Of a stretch of DNA of 64,000 bases, positions 22,463 to 33,244 are shown piece after piece; position 1 is the first letter of the stretch; every line of letters begins with the position of its first letter. Under the pieces are notes generated by a model. It did no database searches, was not told the DNA's origin, and worked only from the letters and a program-made list of their open reading frames with translations. Both the position numbers and the translations under genes were made by a program. Source of the DNA: Isoetes taiwanensis (taxonomy: Eukaryota > Streptophyta > Lycopodiopsida > Isoetales > Isoetaceae); the NCBI GenBank assembly GCA_021234155.1, contig JAJEKV010000005.1:24567584-24631583 (forward strand), read 5' to 3'.

Positions 22463-23740
22463 TGTTGCCCCCAAAAGGGCAACATGCTAATTGTGGTCTA
22501 TACATTCACACTAGGTCAACTTATCTTAAAAGACTAGGTCAAAGTTTGGAAGAATCTTGGTATTCAACATTGATGTGGAGGTCAAAAGGAATTCATTCTT
22601 CAAGTTAACAAGTGCTCAAGGTTCAAGACTCACATGAGGTACTTTATTTGAGGTCAAAATGCTTAGTCAAAGAATATGCTCTAGAAGATCCTGGGTTATG
22701 AAGTTTGGAAGATATTGCTCGAAGTTTGGAAGTTAAAGTTTGGAAGATTCCCTTATATGGTTCCATCCTTGTCACTTTGCTTTTTGCCTAGCCATTTTTT
22801 CCTTCTTACACCCCTAACCTATTTTGTTATCATTATTTGCTAATTTTTCCATGACATCTCTCTTATATGTCCACTTTTACATCATTACCTTCCAAATTTG
22901 CTTCTTCTTTGCCATAAACATTTACCCCATACTTTGCTTAACCATAGACCTTGTTTTTATATCCATATCTTATTATTTTCCATTTCCACCATCCACATGG
23001 ACCCTTGTTGCCCCCTTCGCAAACATTTTTGCCTAGTACCTTATGGTCACACCCTTACTGGTTCCCTATTCTTTCAAATCATTTTCATGGCCCTAAAGCC
23101 TAAAATTTGAATACAATTGCTTGATAGCATGGCCTAGGCTGAAATATGAGCCTTGAGTATTAAACCATGGAGGAACTTCGAAAAAACTCAAAATACAGGA
23201 ATATTCCCAGCATATACAAAGGAAATACGTGAACCGTATCGCGGGAGTTTCACGAATTATACGGTTATGAACCCTAAATCCCAGGAATTGCTGAAATCAT
23301 GCCGGAATTGATTCTACCGCCCTCCTAATCCTGCTATTTCTGGATTCCCGCTGCTCCTAAACTTAATGAACCACAAATCAAGCCCTAAGATGTCGGAACC
23401 ACTACATTTGAAAATATATATGGGAAATTAGATCCGAGAAAATTTTGAAGGCCCAGAAGCGTACAAACCTTACTGTGATCATTGTTGAGCATGACTAGAA
23501 GGATTTTGGAAGACTCTGAGTACTCCCCGATCAAGTCACAAGAGATTTGATTGGAAAATTATCTATTGAAATTTTCTATTGACCTGAAGTTGATTTTGAA
23601 GTACTGAAGTATTATTACCCAACATTATTATGATTGATTTACATTCCTATCAATGAAATTCGATGCCTACTTGAAGAAATTATCTCTGTTATGATTCTTT
23701 GCAATCTTTCTCTGTTCAAAATTCTACAGAAAATTCCCAA
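22463..23740 (+). repeat. 5' LTR of Tat-A, truncated at its 3' side
   Basis: It matches 29228-30568 closely up to 'AAAATTCCCAA', where this copy jumps into gag. A TATA-like ATATATATGG lies near 23407-23416. Open frames of 70 codons inside (for example from 22824) occur equally in the 3' LTR (29631) and are not genes. Confidence 0.93.
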
Positions 23741-24398
23741 AGAAGAAGCTGATTCTCAGATTTTAGAAGTCAAGGCAGACCTGACAAAGGTGACTGAAGC
23801 TTTAGCAGAAGTGACCAAACAACTTGTGGAGCTCAAGGCAAGCAGGGCAGGTAGAACTTACCCTGAATGTATTCATTGCAATAGAACTTCACATCCAGCT
23901 GACATTTGTTATTGGCAAATATGTCCTAAATGTAAAAAGAAAGGTCACTTTGGTAGAGAATGTCCAGTCTGTGCTTTTTGCAATGAAATTGGCCATACTG
24001 ACCTCAGATGCACTGTTAAAGAATATTTTGCCAAGCAAGAGAGGGAAAAGAAGTCTGAGGCAACTCCTCAAGTAAGATTTGCAGAGCCTACTAGCTCTAT
24101 AAGGTTTGTACAAGCTACAGAGATGCCAAAGACTGAAGAAGTGATGGTGGTACAAACCAGAAGTATGGGAGATTCCCATAAACTTGCTGAGCCTACCAAG
24201 TTTGTTCCAGAGCATTTTAGGAGATCAGCACTGCCACCACCACCTGTTATGGAAGCCCCTCCTCAAGAAATAGCTCCACCTCCCCAACAAAAATATGGTA
24301 AGAAAGATCATGACTTTGATGAGTTGGATGTTTTACTAAAAAATTCCAAAGTAAGTGTGGACTTATTTACATTGTTAAAGATTGCACCTGGTTTATAG
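23741..24398 (+). pseudogene. Tat-A Gag, C-terminal part with three zinc knuckles
   Basis: The frame is open from the LTR fusion. After a coiled, Lys/Glu-rich stretch ('LTKVTEALAEVTKQLVELKA') come three CCHC knuckles in tandem: CIHCNRTSHPADIC, CPKCKKKGHFGREC and CAFCNEIGHTDLRC. A basic and proline-rich linker and the 'VDVLFKNSKVSVDLFTLLKIAP'-type segment before the protease follow. Three knuckles should bind element RNA during packaging. The N-terminal capsid part is deleted, and a stop and frameshift follow at 24396-24450. Confidence 0.85.
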
Positions 24399-24439
24399 AA
24401 AAAGTTACTACAACAAACTACTTTTAGTGAAGCAAAGTA

Positions 24440-25045
24440 GCTTGTGTAGGTGTTGCAAATGCCACTAATCTTATTCGGCCCAAAATGAGGAGGATCCAGT
24501 GCCTTTATGTGCTCAACAACTCTAGGAGGTTATTCTTTTTCCAATGTGTTGTTAGATGGAGGCTCACCTTTAAATATCATGCCATATCATGTTATGAAAA
24601 AATGTGGGCTCGAGATAGATAAAAGGTCATCTGTTTTGTTAAAATCTTTTTCTAATGCTAAGATAACACCAGTTGGAATTGTGACCAAGGTCCCTGTTAA
24701 CACTGAAGGCATTGTTGTAGCTGCCAATTTTGTTGTTGTTGCTTTTGAAGGTCTAGGAGAAGATGCAGACATATATGATCTCTTGCTGGGAAGGAGGTGG
24801 ATGGCTACAGTTGATGCTAGGCCAATCTGGTCTGAAGGGAGATGCACAATTTCAAATGGCACTCAAGTGGCCACAATCTACAATCAAGATGGTTCTTATG
24901 GCTTTAATGACGAGGTACATTTTATCAAAGAAATGCTTATAGAAGAACCACTAGGATCCTACAGTCTAGCAACTCCTAACACAAAGAAACTTGAGTTGAT
25001 TCCTTTAATTAGAGAGTGTGCACTACCTTCTGAAGATGGCAAAAG
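24440..25045 (+). pseudogene. Tat-A aspartic protease region
   Basis: 'GGYSFSNVLLDGGSPLNIMP' gives the active-site DGG (24549-24590), as in Tat/Athila-type proteases. 'DIYDLLLGRRWM' near 24770 is the second conserved strand and 'CTISNGTQVATIYNQDGSYG' closes the domain. It would cut the Gag-Pol precursor. The frame starting 24507 is open through this domain into the RNase H, while its upstream link to gag is frameshifted. Confidence 0.8.
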
Positions 25046-25592
25046 AGGTTGTTTATGGTTTGATGGAGGAATATCAAAGAAATTGAATGTAGCTTCATCT
25101 GCAGCTATATTAAAAGATACTGCCAATAAACTTTTGGCTAAGGTAGGAAGGATTTTTCCCCAAATAACTTCTAATGTAGCAGAATACAAGGCTTTGATTG
25201 CAGGTCTCCAGGAAGCTAGAGCTATGGATATTTAAATTATACATATCTATGGGGATTCACGCTAGTCCAGACAGGTAAATGGTGAATATCAAGCCAAGAA
25301 TGCTGATATGGAGCTCCAGAGAAACCAGGTAATGGGAATGCTTGCTCATTTTACCTCTTGGGAAATTACTCATATCCCAAGGGAGCAGAATTGGGAAGCT
25401 GATGCTTTGTGCAGAGACACTTTGATGACTTATTTATCTGAGGGAGCTATACCAGAGGAAGATTTCGATGAGGATGAGGCTAAGGAGCTCTGTCCCATAC
25501 TAGTTATAAATGCATCCCGTGAAAAGGCAATCAATGAAGTTATAATCAACAAGCATGGCGAGGAAAGAACTCGCTTGTGGGAGATCTTTTGA
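25046..25592 (+). pseudogene. Tat-A archaeal-type RNase H placed before the reverse transcriptase
   Basis: 'LWFDGGISKK' supplies the first catalytic Asp (near 25062), 'NVAEYKALIAGLQEA' the Glu helix (near 25180), 'YGDSR' the second Asp (near 25250), and 'HIPREQNWEADALCRD' the last acidic residue (near 25375-25420). This is the RVT_3 pattern, distinct from the canonical gypsy RNase H. It is directly continuous with the protease in one frame to a TAA at 25233, then continues in another. The 'FDEDEAKELCPILVINAS' linker leads to the reverse transcriptase frame. Confidence 0.85.
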
Positions 25593-26616
25593 CACACAAA
25601 ATAAGGAAGAGATCAATAAATTCTTTGAAGAGAGAAGTGATGTGTTTGCTTGGGATTATTCTGAGCTTATTGGTATCAAAGAGGAGGTATGTCAATTTGA
25701 AATTAAAATTAAGGAAGGGTGTAAGCCTGTCTTCCAGAAGTTAAGAAGAATAAATGCTTCACTTTTAGATCTAATCAAAGATGAATTGCATAAGATGTTG
25801 GATGCAGGTGTCATTGTAGAGATCATCAACCCTGAATGGGTATCCTGCATTGTTCCAGTGGAAAAAAAGAATGGAACTTTGAGAATTTGCATAGATTATC
25901 GAGATTTGAACAAAGCCACTATAAAAGATTGTTATCCCTTGCCTTTTTTGGAAGAAATTCTATATGCTGTTGCAGGGAAAGACATGTACTCATTTTTGGA
26001 TGGCTTTTCAGGATTCAACCAGATTAGTATCAAAGAGGAAGACCAGCCAAAGACCTCATTTATCACTCCATGGGGTACTTATGCTATGAAAAGAATGCCA
26101 TTTGGCCTAATGAATGCCCCAGCTACCTTCCAAAGAGCAATGGATGTCATTTTCAAAACTATGGCTGCTGAAGAATTTAGAGTGTATTTGGATGACCTTT
26201 GCTTGGGTTCTCATGCTAATAACCATGTGGAATTGCTTGCAAAAATCTGTTCTTTATGCAGGACTTCAGAAGTTAATCTAAATCCAAAAAAATGCATCTT
26301 TTTTGCATCCAAAGGACAACTCTTGGGACATGAGGTATCCAGCCAAGGTATTCAAGTTGCTCAAGATAAAGTTGAAGCTCTCAAGAAACTGGTACCTCCC
26401 AAGAATTTGAAGCAGGTTAAGAGTTTCATTGGTATGACAAGTTTCCTTAGGATGTATATCCCAAATTTTGCTCATATCTTAAGTCCTATCTCTAGGTTGA
26501 CCAGGATAGGGAAGTTTTCTAAATCTGAAAGCAAGCACATACCTATCACATGGACTCCAGAGTGCCAAGAAGCTTTTGACTTTCTTATTTTATCCATATG
26601 TGAAGCTACTCTTTAA
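25555..26616 (+). CDS. Tat-A reverse transcriptase
   Basis: 353 codons are open. An 'FFEERSDVFAWDYSEL' entry segment is near residue 20, and '[22 protein letters not shown]' holds the first block. 'SFLDGFSGFNQI' has the first catalytic Asp, 'MPFGLMNAPATFQRAMD' follows, and the active site is YLDD near residue 220. 'GMTSFLRMYIPNFAHILSP' is the connection and 'WTPECQEAFDFL' the start of the canonical RNase H link. This enzyme copies element RNA. The ATG at 25555 is only the first in frame; in a working element this would be inside the polyprotein. The frame is intact but ends at a TAA in an A-rich run. Confidence 0.88.
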   Translation: MARKELACGRSFDTQNKEEINKFFEERSDVFAWDYSELIGIKEEVCQFEIKIKEGCKPVFQKLRRINASLLDLIKDELHKMLDAGVIVEIINPEWVSCIVPVEKKNGTLRICIDYRDLNKATIKDCYPLPFLEEILYAVAGKDMYSFLDGFSGFNQISIKEEDQPKTSFITPWGTYAMKRMPFGLMNAPATFQRAMDVIFKTMAAEEFRVYLDDLCLGSHANNHVELLAKICSLCRTSEVNLNPKKCIFFASKGQLLGHEVSSQGIQVAQDKVEALKKLVPPKNLKQVKSFIGMTSFLRMYIPNFAHILSPISRLTRIGKFSKSESKHIPITWTPECQEAFDFLILSICEATL

Positions 26617-27049
26617 AAAAAACCATATTTGAGCCTGCCATTTGAGGTTTATATCTTTGTTACTAAAAAGGCTATAGGTTTAGCCATTTTAGGGATAAGC
26701 ACACCATAGTTTTTTGCAAGCAAGCAATGGTCCGCTCTTGAAGAAAGATATACCGTAATAGAAAAAGTGTCTTTGCTCTCATGTTCCTCATCAATAGGCG
26801 AGGGGGCACCTACTTCTAAAAAGCCAAGTTCAAGTTCATATGAAGCAAAATCCAATGGGATTGCTATTTGGTAAAGCAACTAATAAACCAAAGATCCAAA
26901 GGTGGGCTTGTAAGTTGCAAAGTTATGATATTTCTGTAAAAGAGTTGCACTTGACACGAAATCCTAGCCTCTACTTGCCTTATATATTTTTTGATCATGA
27001 GGATGAATTGAATACTCTACCGACACTTCATTTGCAAGAGCACATTTAG
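26617..27049 (+). pseudogene. Tat-A canonical RNase H remnant
   Basis: Pieces such as 'LPFEVYIFVTKKAIGLAI', 'WSALEERYTVIEKV' and 'KPKIQRWACKLQSYDISV' follow the reverse transcriptase in three frames. They are recognisable as the usual gypsy RNase H region, but the catalytic pattern is not fully visible. The element thus has RNase H sequence on both sides of the reverse transcriptase. Confidence 0.6.
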
Positions 27050-27059
27050 AAGCAACTCG

Positions 27060-28351
27060 GGGAGATCAAGCCCAAGGAGGATGGAAAAAGAACCTATTAG
27101 GGATTTTTTGCAACATGGATTCACTTCTCCAAACCTCACTCCAAATAAGAAAAGAAGACTTAAGGACAAGTGCAGACAATTCAAGCTGATAGAGAATATC
27201 CTATGCAAAAGTTAACAGGGATGGGATCTTGCTGAGGTGTGTAAGTGAAGAAGAATCTGCTTTGATCATTAAAGAGATGCATAAAGGTATTCGTGGGGGA
27301 CATTTTCTTTGGGGATACCACGCAAAAAAAGATTCTCGTGTCCGGATATTATTGGCCCTATTTTTTTTAGGGATTGCTATGAAGTTATAAAGACTTGCCA
27401 TCAATGTCAAATTTTTAGTAAAAGAATTTTATTGCCACCGCTTTAAATCCTATCATATCTCCGTGGACCTTTTCAAATCTGGGGGCTAGATTATATTGGC
27501 CCTATTAATCCTTCCTCTATGTGTCAACATCAACATATTATTGTGGCTACTGATTATTTCACTAAGTGGGCAGAGGCTATAAATGCCCTTACAAACCGCA
27601 AGGTTCTTACATGAATTTATTTGCTCCGCATTTGGTATTCCTTTCCGGATACATTCGATAGGGGTACCCCTTTGTTAATGAAGTCATTGCTAACTTGTTG
27701 AGCATTTTGAAGGTCAAGCACACCAAAAGTTCTTCTTATTATCCTCGGGGTAATGGACAAGTGAAGCTACTAACAAAGTGTTGAAAAATATCTTGCGTAA
27801 AAAAAGTGGAGATTAACAAAAAAGGATTGGCATATCAAAATAGTGGATGCCCTTTGGGCTTATAGAGTCACTATCAAAACAGCTACAAATCATACACCTT
27901 TCAATTTGGTTTATGGCATAGAGGCAGTTCTACCAAAGAGAACTCGAATTACCTTCCTTGAGATTAGCTCACAAATTGTGCTTACCTTTTGAACATGCTT
28001 TACAGAAAGACCGGATGCCCCGTTACATTTGGATGAGTACGTAATGGAAGCCGAGAACACAAACTTGTTGAAAAAGGCTAAAGATCCGGGCCGCATTCAA
28101 GGTCGCACACAAAATACAAGGCATCTTTAAAAAAGGAGAGCTTGTTCTCAAATGGAACAAGTCAAAGGAAGATTCAGCTGGCAAATTTGATAACATTTGG
28201 GAAGGGCCCTTTGTAGTGTTGGGTCCTGCAGGTACTAATTCTTATTGGTTACAGGAAGTTGCTTCGTGGATGCCTTCGCCAAATCCTATCAACATCTTGC
28301 ACCTGAAAAGGTATTGGGACCAGCATGCTTGCTTGTCCCTCTTCTTTCATT
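27060..28351 (+). pseudogene. Tat-A integrase, broken
   Basis: The zinc-binding part is near 27280-27420 ('IKEMHKGI' and 'CHQCQIF'). The core has 'LDYIGPINPSSMCQHQHIIVATDYFTKWAEA' pieces near 27490-27570 and 'KHTKSSSYYPRGNGQ' near 27715-27765. The C terminus has 'PNPINILHLKRYWDQHACLSLFF' pieces ending at 28351. Multiple indels break the frame. No chromodomain is seen after the core. Confidence 0.78.
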
Positions 28352-29227
28352 AAAAGGTTTAGAGATTTATAGTAGGCTTAAGGTAGTTAAATCAATTTGA
28401 TTTTTAAGCACATTACTTCAGTAGATAGAACAGTTTGACTTTGAGCACATTACTCTAATAGAATTTGTTTCATGTTCCTAGGTTGATCTGATCAGGTAAT
28501 AGTGCAAATGATCTCAAGAACAAGGTTGATACTAATGATTACCAAGTGTCATATGCAGGAGCATCCTTCTTCCATTGTTATTCACCTGTCCCTAAGCATT
28601 CCTACCATCCATCCAGCCTCTTATTCTTGTTTTTCCATACCTTAACAGCACTCTGCAAAATCACCTTCACCATCATGGCAGAGTTGCAAGGGTTTGAGAC
28701 TAATTGGTTTATGTGTTTCCATGACAGGTGCACTCTTCTTCCATATTTTTCATTTGTCTTAAGTAGCCCTACCTCCCATTTGAACTCCTTATTCTTATTC
28801 TCATTCCCTAAAGAAGAAAAACACTCTGCAATTCATCTTTACCATCACAGCAGAGTTGCACTTATTGAAGACTAGGAGGAAGACATACATTTTCTTGTTT
28901 TGGCGAAGTTTCAAGCACTTGCACACATACTTTACCCCCATTTCATCATCACTTTGTCATATTCACACTCACTTTCATCTCATCTCACTCATTATATTCC
29001 ATTCACCATCATTTCATCACCATCTTGTCATTTTCATATTTACTTCTGCCTTTTCTCACTTACGATACTCCATTCACATTATTCCATCATCACATTCATA
29101 CTCATTTCATCAACATATACATTTCACACTCTTATAGACACCTTGGTACAAGTTGAAGACCCCTCTAGTTGTTCATCTTTGATATTATATGGCTGAGGGG
29201 ACCAGCCTTTTTCTTGTTTTGGCGAGA
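28352..29227 (+). other. 3' non-coding region of Tat-A with a tandem duplication
   Basis: There is no convincing gene. A unit of about 168 bp starting near 28553 ('GCAGGAGCATCCTTCTTCCATTGTT') is repeated in diverged form near 28721. A TC- and CAT-rich stretch follows. Just before the LTR lie GGCTGAGGGGACCAG, a candidate purine tract, and TTTTGGCGAGA. The same pre-LTR sequence is present on the - strand at 59307-59345. Confidence 0.65.
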
Positions 29228-31216
29228 TGTTGCCCCCAAAAGGGCAACATGCTAATTGTGGTCTATACATTCACACTAGGTCAACTTATCTTAAAAGACT
29301 AGGTCAAAGTTTGGAAGAATCTTGGTATTCAACATTGATGTGGAGGTCAAAAGGAATTCATTTTTTCAAGTTAACAAGTGCTCAAGGTTCAAGACTCACA
29401 TGAGGTACTTTATTTGAGGTCAAAATGCTTAGTCAAAGAATATGCTCTAGAAGATCCTGGGTTATGAAGTTTGGAAGATATTGCTGCAATAAAGAATAAG
29501 TTTTGAGTGTTCATTTATTTTAGTCTCTAAAGTTTGGAAGATTCCCTTATATAGTTCCATCCTTGTCACTTTGCAAGTTTGAAGTTTTTTGCCTAGCCAT
29601 TTTTTTTCCTTCTTACACCCCTAACCTATTTTGTTATCATTATTTGCTAATTTTTCCATGACATCTCTCTTATATGTCCACTTTTACACCATTACCTTCC
29701 AAATTTGCTTCTTCTTTGCCATAAACATTCACCCCATACTTTGCTTAACCATAGACCTTGTTTTTATATCCACATCTTATTATTTTCCATTTCCACCATC
29801 CACATGGACCCTTGTTGCCCCCTTGGCAAACATTTTTGCCTAGTACCTTATGGTCACACCCTTACTGGTTCCCTATTCTTTCAAATCATTTTCATGGCCC
29901 TAAAGCCTAAAATTTGAATACAATTGCTTGATAGCATGGCCTAGGCTTGCAAAGACCTTAAGAAAATATGAGCCTTGAGTATTAAACCATGGAGGAACTT
30001 CGAAAAACTCAAAATACGTGAATATTCCCAAAGATATACAAAGGAAATACGCGGAACCGTATCGGGGAGTTTCAATTAATTATACGGTTATGAACCCTAA
30101 ATCCCGTGAATTGCTGAAATCATGCCGGAATTGATTCTACCGCCCTCCTAATCCTCGCTATTTCGGATTCCCGCTGCTCCTAAACTTAATGAACCACAAA
30201 TCAAGCCCTAAGATGCCGGAACCACTAAATTTGAAAATATATATGGGAAATTAGATCCGAGAGAAAATTTTGAAGGCCCGTAAGCCGCACAAAAACCATC
30301 GTGATCATTGCCGAAAGCATGACTAGAAGGATTTTGGAAGACTCTGAGTACTCCCCGATCAAGTCACAAGAGATTTGGTTGGAAAATTATCTATTGAAAT
30401 TTTCTATTGACCTGAAGTTGATTTTGAAGTACTGAAGTATTATTACCCAACATTATTATGATTGATTTACATTCCTATCAATGAATTTCGATGCCTATTT
30501 GAAGAAATTATCTCTGTTATGATTCTTTGCAATTTTTCTCTGTTCAAAATTCTACAGAAAATTCCCAAGCACTTTTGATTTCTTTTGGCCCATTTGCCAT
30601 TAATCCTTGAAGCAACTGGGACCTATATGTCTTGAAAAATCCAAAAAATCCCACTCACAACTCGAGTTAGAAATTCCTGCACTCTGTTTTGACTATTCTT
30701 GACTGTATTTTGCCAAATCCAGCCACAAAAATTACTTTTGCTTATCCAAATGACAATCTGACCAATTGCCTATATTCCTTATCATCATTACAGTACATTT
30801 GCTTTGGAAATTCTCAAAAACTCGTCTGGCAACTCCAAATCCCAATCTCTGATCACTGTTTTCAGATTTGACTGCTATTGACCAATTTTTGACCGCACTT
30901 TGAGCTCGAATAACTCACAAACTATATTTCTGACTTGGTCAGAAGCTTTACCATTGGTTACCTACAACTTTTTTTACCAAGTCTACAGTGATTGACTCAA
31001 AAAATTGATCTGCATATCAATACCACAAATGTTTTGGCAAAGGTGCCAATTTCTGGAAATGGGAAAGGTATAAAACTTCAAGTTTTTGAACTTATCTTTG
31101 AAATTAGCTTGCATAGATTGATCACCTTAAGTGATCTGGAGGTTCTAACCCCAATTTGAGTGAAAACTCAAGTTGGTTCCTTGTGGTTGATCCTTAAGCC
31201 AGGTTTAGGGTCAACA
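29228..31216 (+). repeat. 3' LTR of Tat-A, full length (1989 bp)
   Basis: It starts with the palindrome TGTTGCCC..GGGCAACA and ends GGGTCAACA. The hairpin GATCAC/GTGATC with CTTAA loop and the TGGAGGTTCTAACC box lie at 31120-31150. A second hairpin with AACTCAAGTT-type arms follows. Compared with the 5' LTR, it has a short extra segment near 29485-29530. Confidence 0.93.
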
Positions 31217-31975
31217 TGTTCCCTAGCTTAAATCCTACTGTTAAGCTAGGACTAACAACCTAAACTATAACCAACCCGCTCCTTCATCCAACTTTCCACT
31301 GAAACTGCCTGACATGGCGCGCTTCACTATATACGAAGGTGCTGAGACAGCGCCTCAGATATATGAGGTCTACTTGAGCTCTGAAACTGCCTTCTACCCT
31401 CCAAAACCTAAACTGACCTCTGGAAGTGAGTGTCCTAACTCGCTCTTGGCCCAAAACCTAAAAGGTTTTAGGGCTTAAGCTCTCTCCTTTATATAGGCCT
31501 TGAAATTGTGGTCTTGGTCTGCAATTTGGGCCACTTGGTCCAATGATGCCTTGCCACATGGCAAGTGGGGTCCACTATCACCTTTATGGCAAATACCTAT
31601 TAATAGGTACAAGTATTTGGGGTGGGGTGCCCTCCCCTTGACATGTGCCACACATGCAATGGGGCACGTGCCACACATGTGGACTTTAATGACTCACACT
31701 TAACATGTTATGTTGGAATAACATGTTGGGTGTTTGACACTAGGGGAAAATATATTATGCGACTCACATAAGATATCTAAGGTTTATTGGTGGTATTGTA
31801 CCATTATTATAATACACCAATTTCCCTCATGGTCTCTACGCACCACCATACCTATAATATGATCTTGATCTACTCTTGTATATGTCATCTTGGTGACGTG
31901 TACTGTGATGTGGCGGTATAATATATATATTCCTAGCGTATATTATACTGGAACGTCACACCTTATCCGTTAGAA

Positions 31976-32330
31976 ATGGAGAATGAAACTTGTCTTGAGT
32001 CCACAGCTCCAGATTCAGATAAATCGGCCCTATGCTATATACAAAAGAAACCACAAAAAAGGGGATTGGACGGGTTAATTTTGGAGGACCTGGCTAGATT
32101 GAAGACTGAAACTAAAGAAATGTGGGCCAGTGTTGAAACCAATGGAGTAGAAATTGCATGCCCAAGGAATAGATGCATATAACGTTCCTATGAAGCTCTG
32201 TTTGTTGAACAATGATCCTGCAATTCAAGAACTCTTGGAAGCTGAAGAAAGAGAGATTAGGGATGTAGCTCAGAAGATGCCTTGTCTGTGCATGCGTTAT
32301 AATGTGCCCGTGGAGTTTATGCTAAAGTAA
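31976..32330 (+). pseudogene. Unidentified broken coding fragment upstream of the OSCA gene
   Basis: From the ATG at 31976 a 68-codon frame runs to a TAA at 32180. Near 32155 another frame takes over with gene-like sequence ('YNVPMKLCLLNNDP', 'ELLEAEEREIRDVAQKMPCL') up to a TAA near 32327. The two halves read like one protein with a one-base shift. I recognise no family. It lies just outside LTR-D2 and could be a displaced exon of a host gene. The rest of 31959-33244 shows no other gene and no clear TATA box for the gene downstream. Confidence 0.4.
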
Positions 32331-33244
32331 TAGTCAATCGTGGAACTTTTGGAGAAACATATTTAGCAAACGCATATTGGACAGCTACCCACTCTAGAAG
32401 AATCCCTGTGGCAGGGCAAAAGAAGGCGAAAAAGAAACACCCCCTTAATGCTCCTGCAAGAAAAAAACTCCAATACTGGTGATACAACCAGCCATATCAG
32501 AGTCTGACAGAGGCCGATCAAATACTCTGCAACACCAAAGGCTTCGCCATGGCGCCAGTCTAGCAGTTCTGCACCGAAGAAGCACATAATGTATCACAGA
32601 GGGGGTAGACACAAAAATAAGAGGAAAATCTGTCGGAGTACCTGCAATAACTAGAAGATATGGTATTGCTGCTGGTGCACGCTAGAGCTCGTCATTTGCT
32701 CCCCTTTCTGCTCAAATGCAAGGACGCGAAACATGACAGAGAGTGGAGACGAATTATAGGGCCAAACAGAGCTGTGCTTCGTCACAATATGAACGTCCAG
32801 ATTCATCCCTACAACCCTTAACGCCATGGAACGGCAGCCAACCCATCCCCTTAAAACTATTAATGCACGTGCACAAATGATCTCCACCACCCAACCAGCC
32901 CTCTAAAATGATCTCCGCCGTTGAAACAAAAAACCCACCGTCAATGAAAGGTTTGCCCCTTAAGGGACGCTTCACATGTCACCGGCAAAAACTTGCCGGA
33001 CGTCAAGCCGTTGAGCCGCTGAGGTGCAAACTGCTCCAGCAGTTCGGGACAAGCGGCTCGGACGGCAAACCGGCCGTCTCAGTTTTAGCTCATGTGAATA
33101 CTTACAAATTTACATGTGAGCCGTCTCTAAGGCAACCAAAAAAATAGAAATCGAACAAAAAACCACCAAAGCGGTGCCGCCACGCTCATTCCATGTATTA
33201 GACCCTTAGGCCTATTTAGGTTACCTTTTCTTTTGAAGAATGGT

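Larger units (their letters stand above)
22463..31216 (+). mobile_element. Tat-A: Tat-like Ty3/gypsy retrotransposon with both ends present (8754 bp)
   Basis: The element starts TGTTGCCCCC, ends GGGTCAACA, and is flanked by the 5-bp duplication TGTTC on both sides, so the insertion is intact at its ends. Inside, the order is 5' LTR (cut short), gag with three zinc knuckles, protease, archaeal-type RNase H, reverse transcriptase, worn second RNase H, integrase, 3' region, 3' LTR. A deletion fused the 5' LTR at 23740 directly to the middle of gag, removing about 650 bp of LTR, the primer site and the gag start. Several frameshifts and stops make it non-autonomous. Confidence 0.93.
21397..31958 (-). 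repeat. LTR-D2, 5' LTR of a - strand element, split by Tat-A
   Basis: The LTR occupies 21397-22462 and 31222-31958, about 1.8 kb in total. On the + strand it begins TGACGTCCCC and ends GGAACGTCA. Tat-A lies between the two parts with TGTTC duplicated at 22458-22462 and 31217-31221. A palindrome at 21413-21434 sits next to the primer-site end, and a TATATAAAGG TATA-like motif on the - strand is near 31490. Compare LTR-D1 at 8038-9833. Confidence 0.8.

Noticed and set aside
22824-23110. Two 70-codon frames repeated at 29631-29917
   Set aside because: They lie in the paired LTRs of Tat-A; the repetition is due to the LTRs and no domain or coding pattern is visible.
33233-33244. TTG as start of the OSCA gene
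   Set aside because: The first in-frame ATG is only four codons later; non-ATG initiation is not needed.
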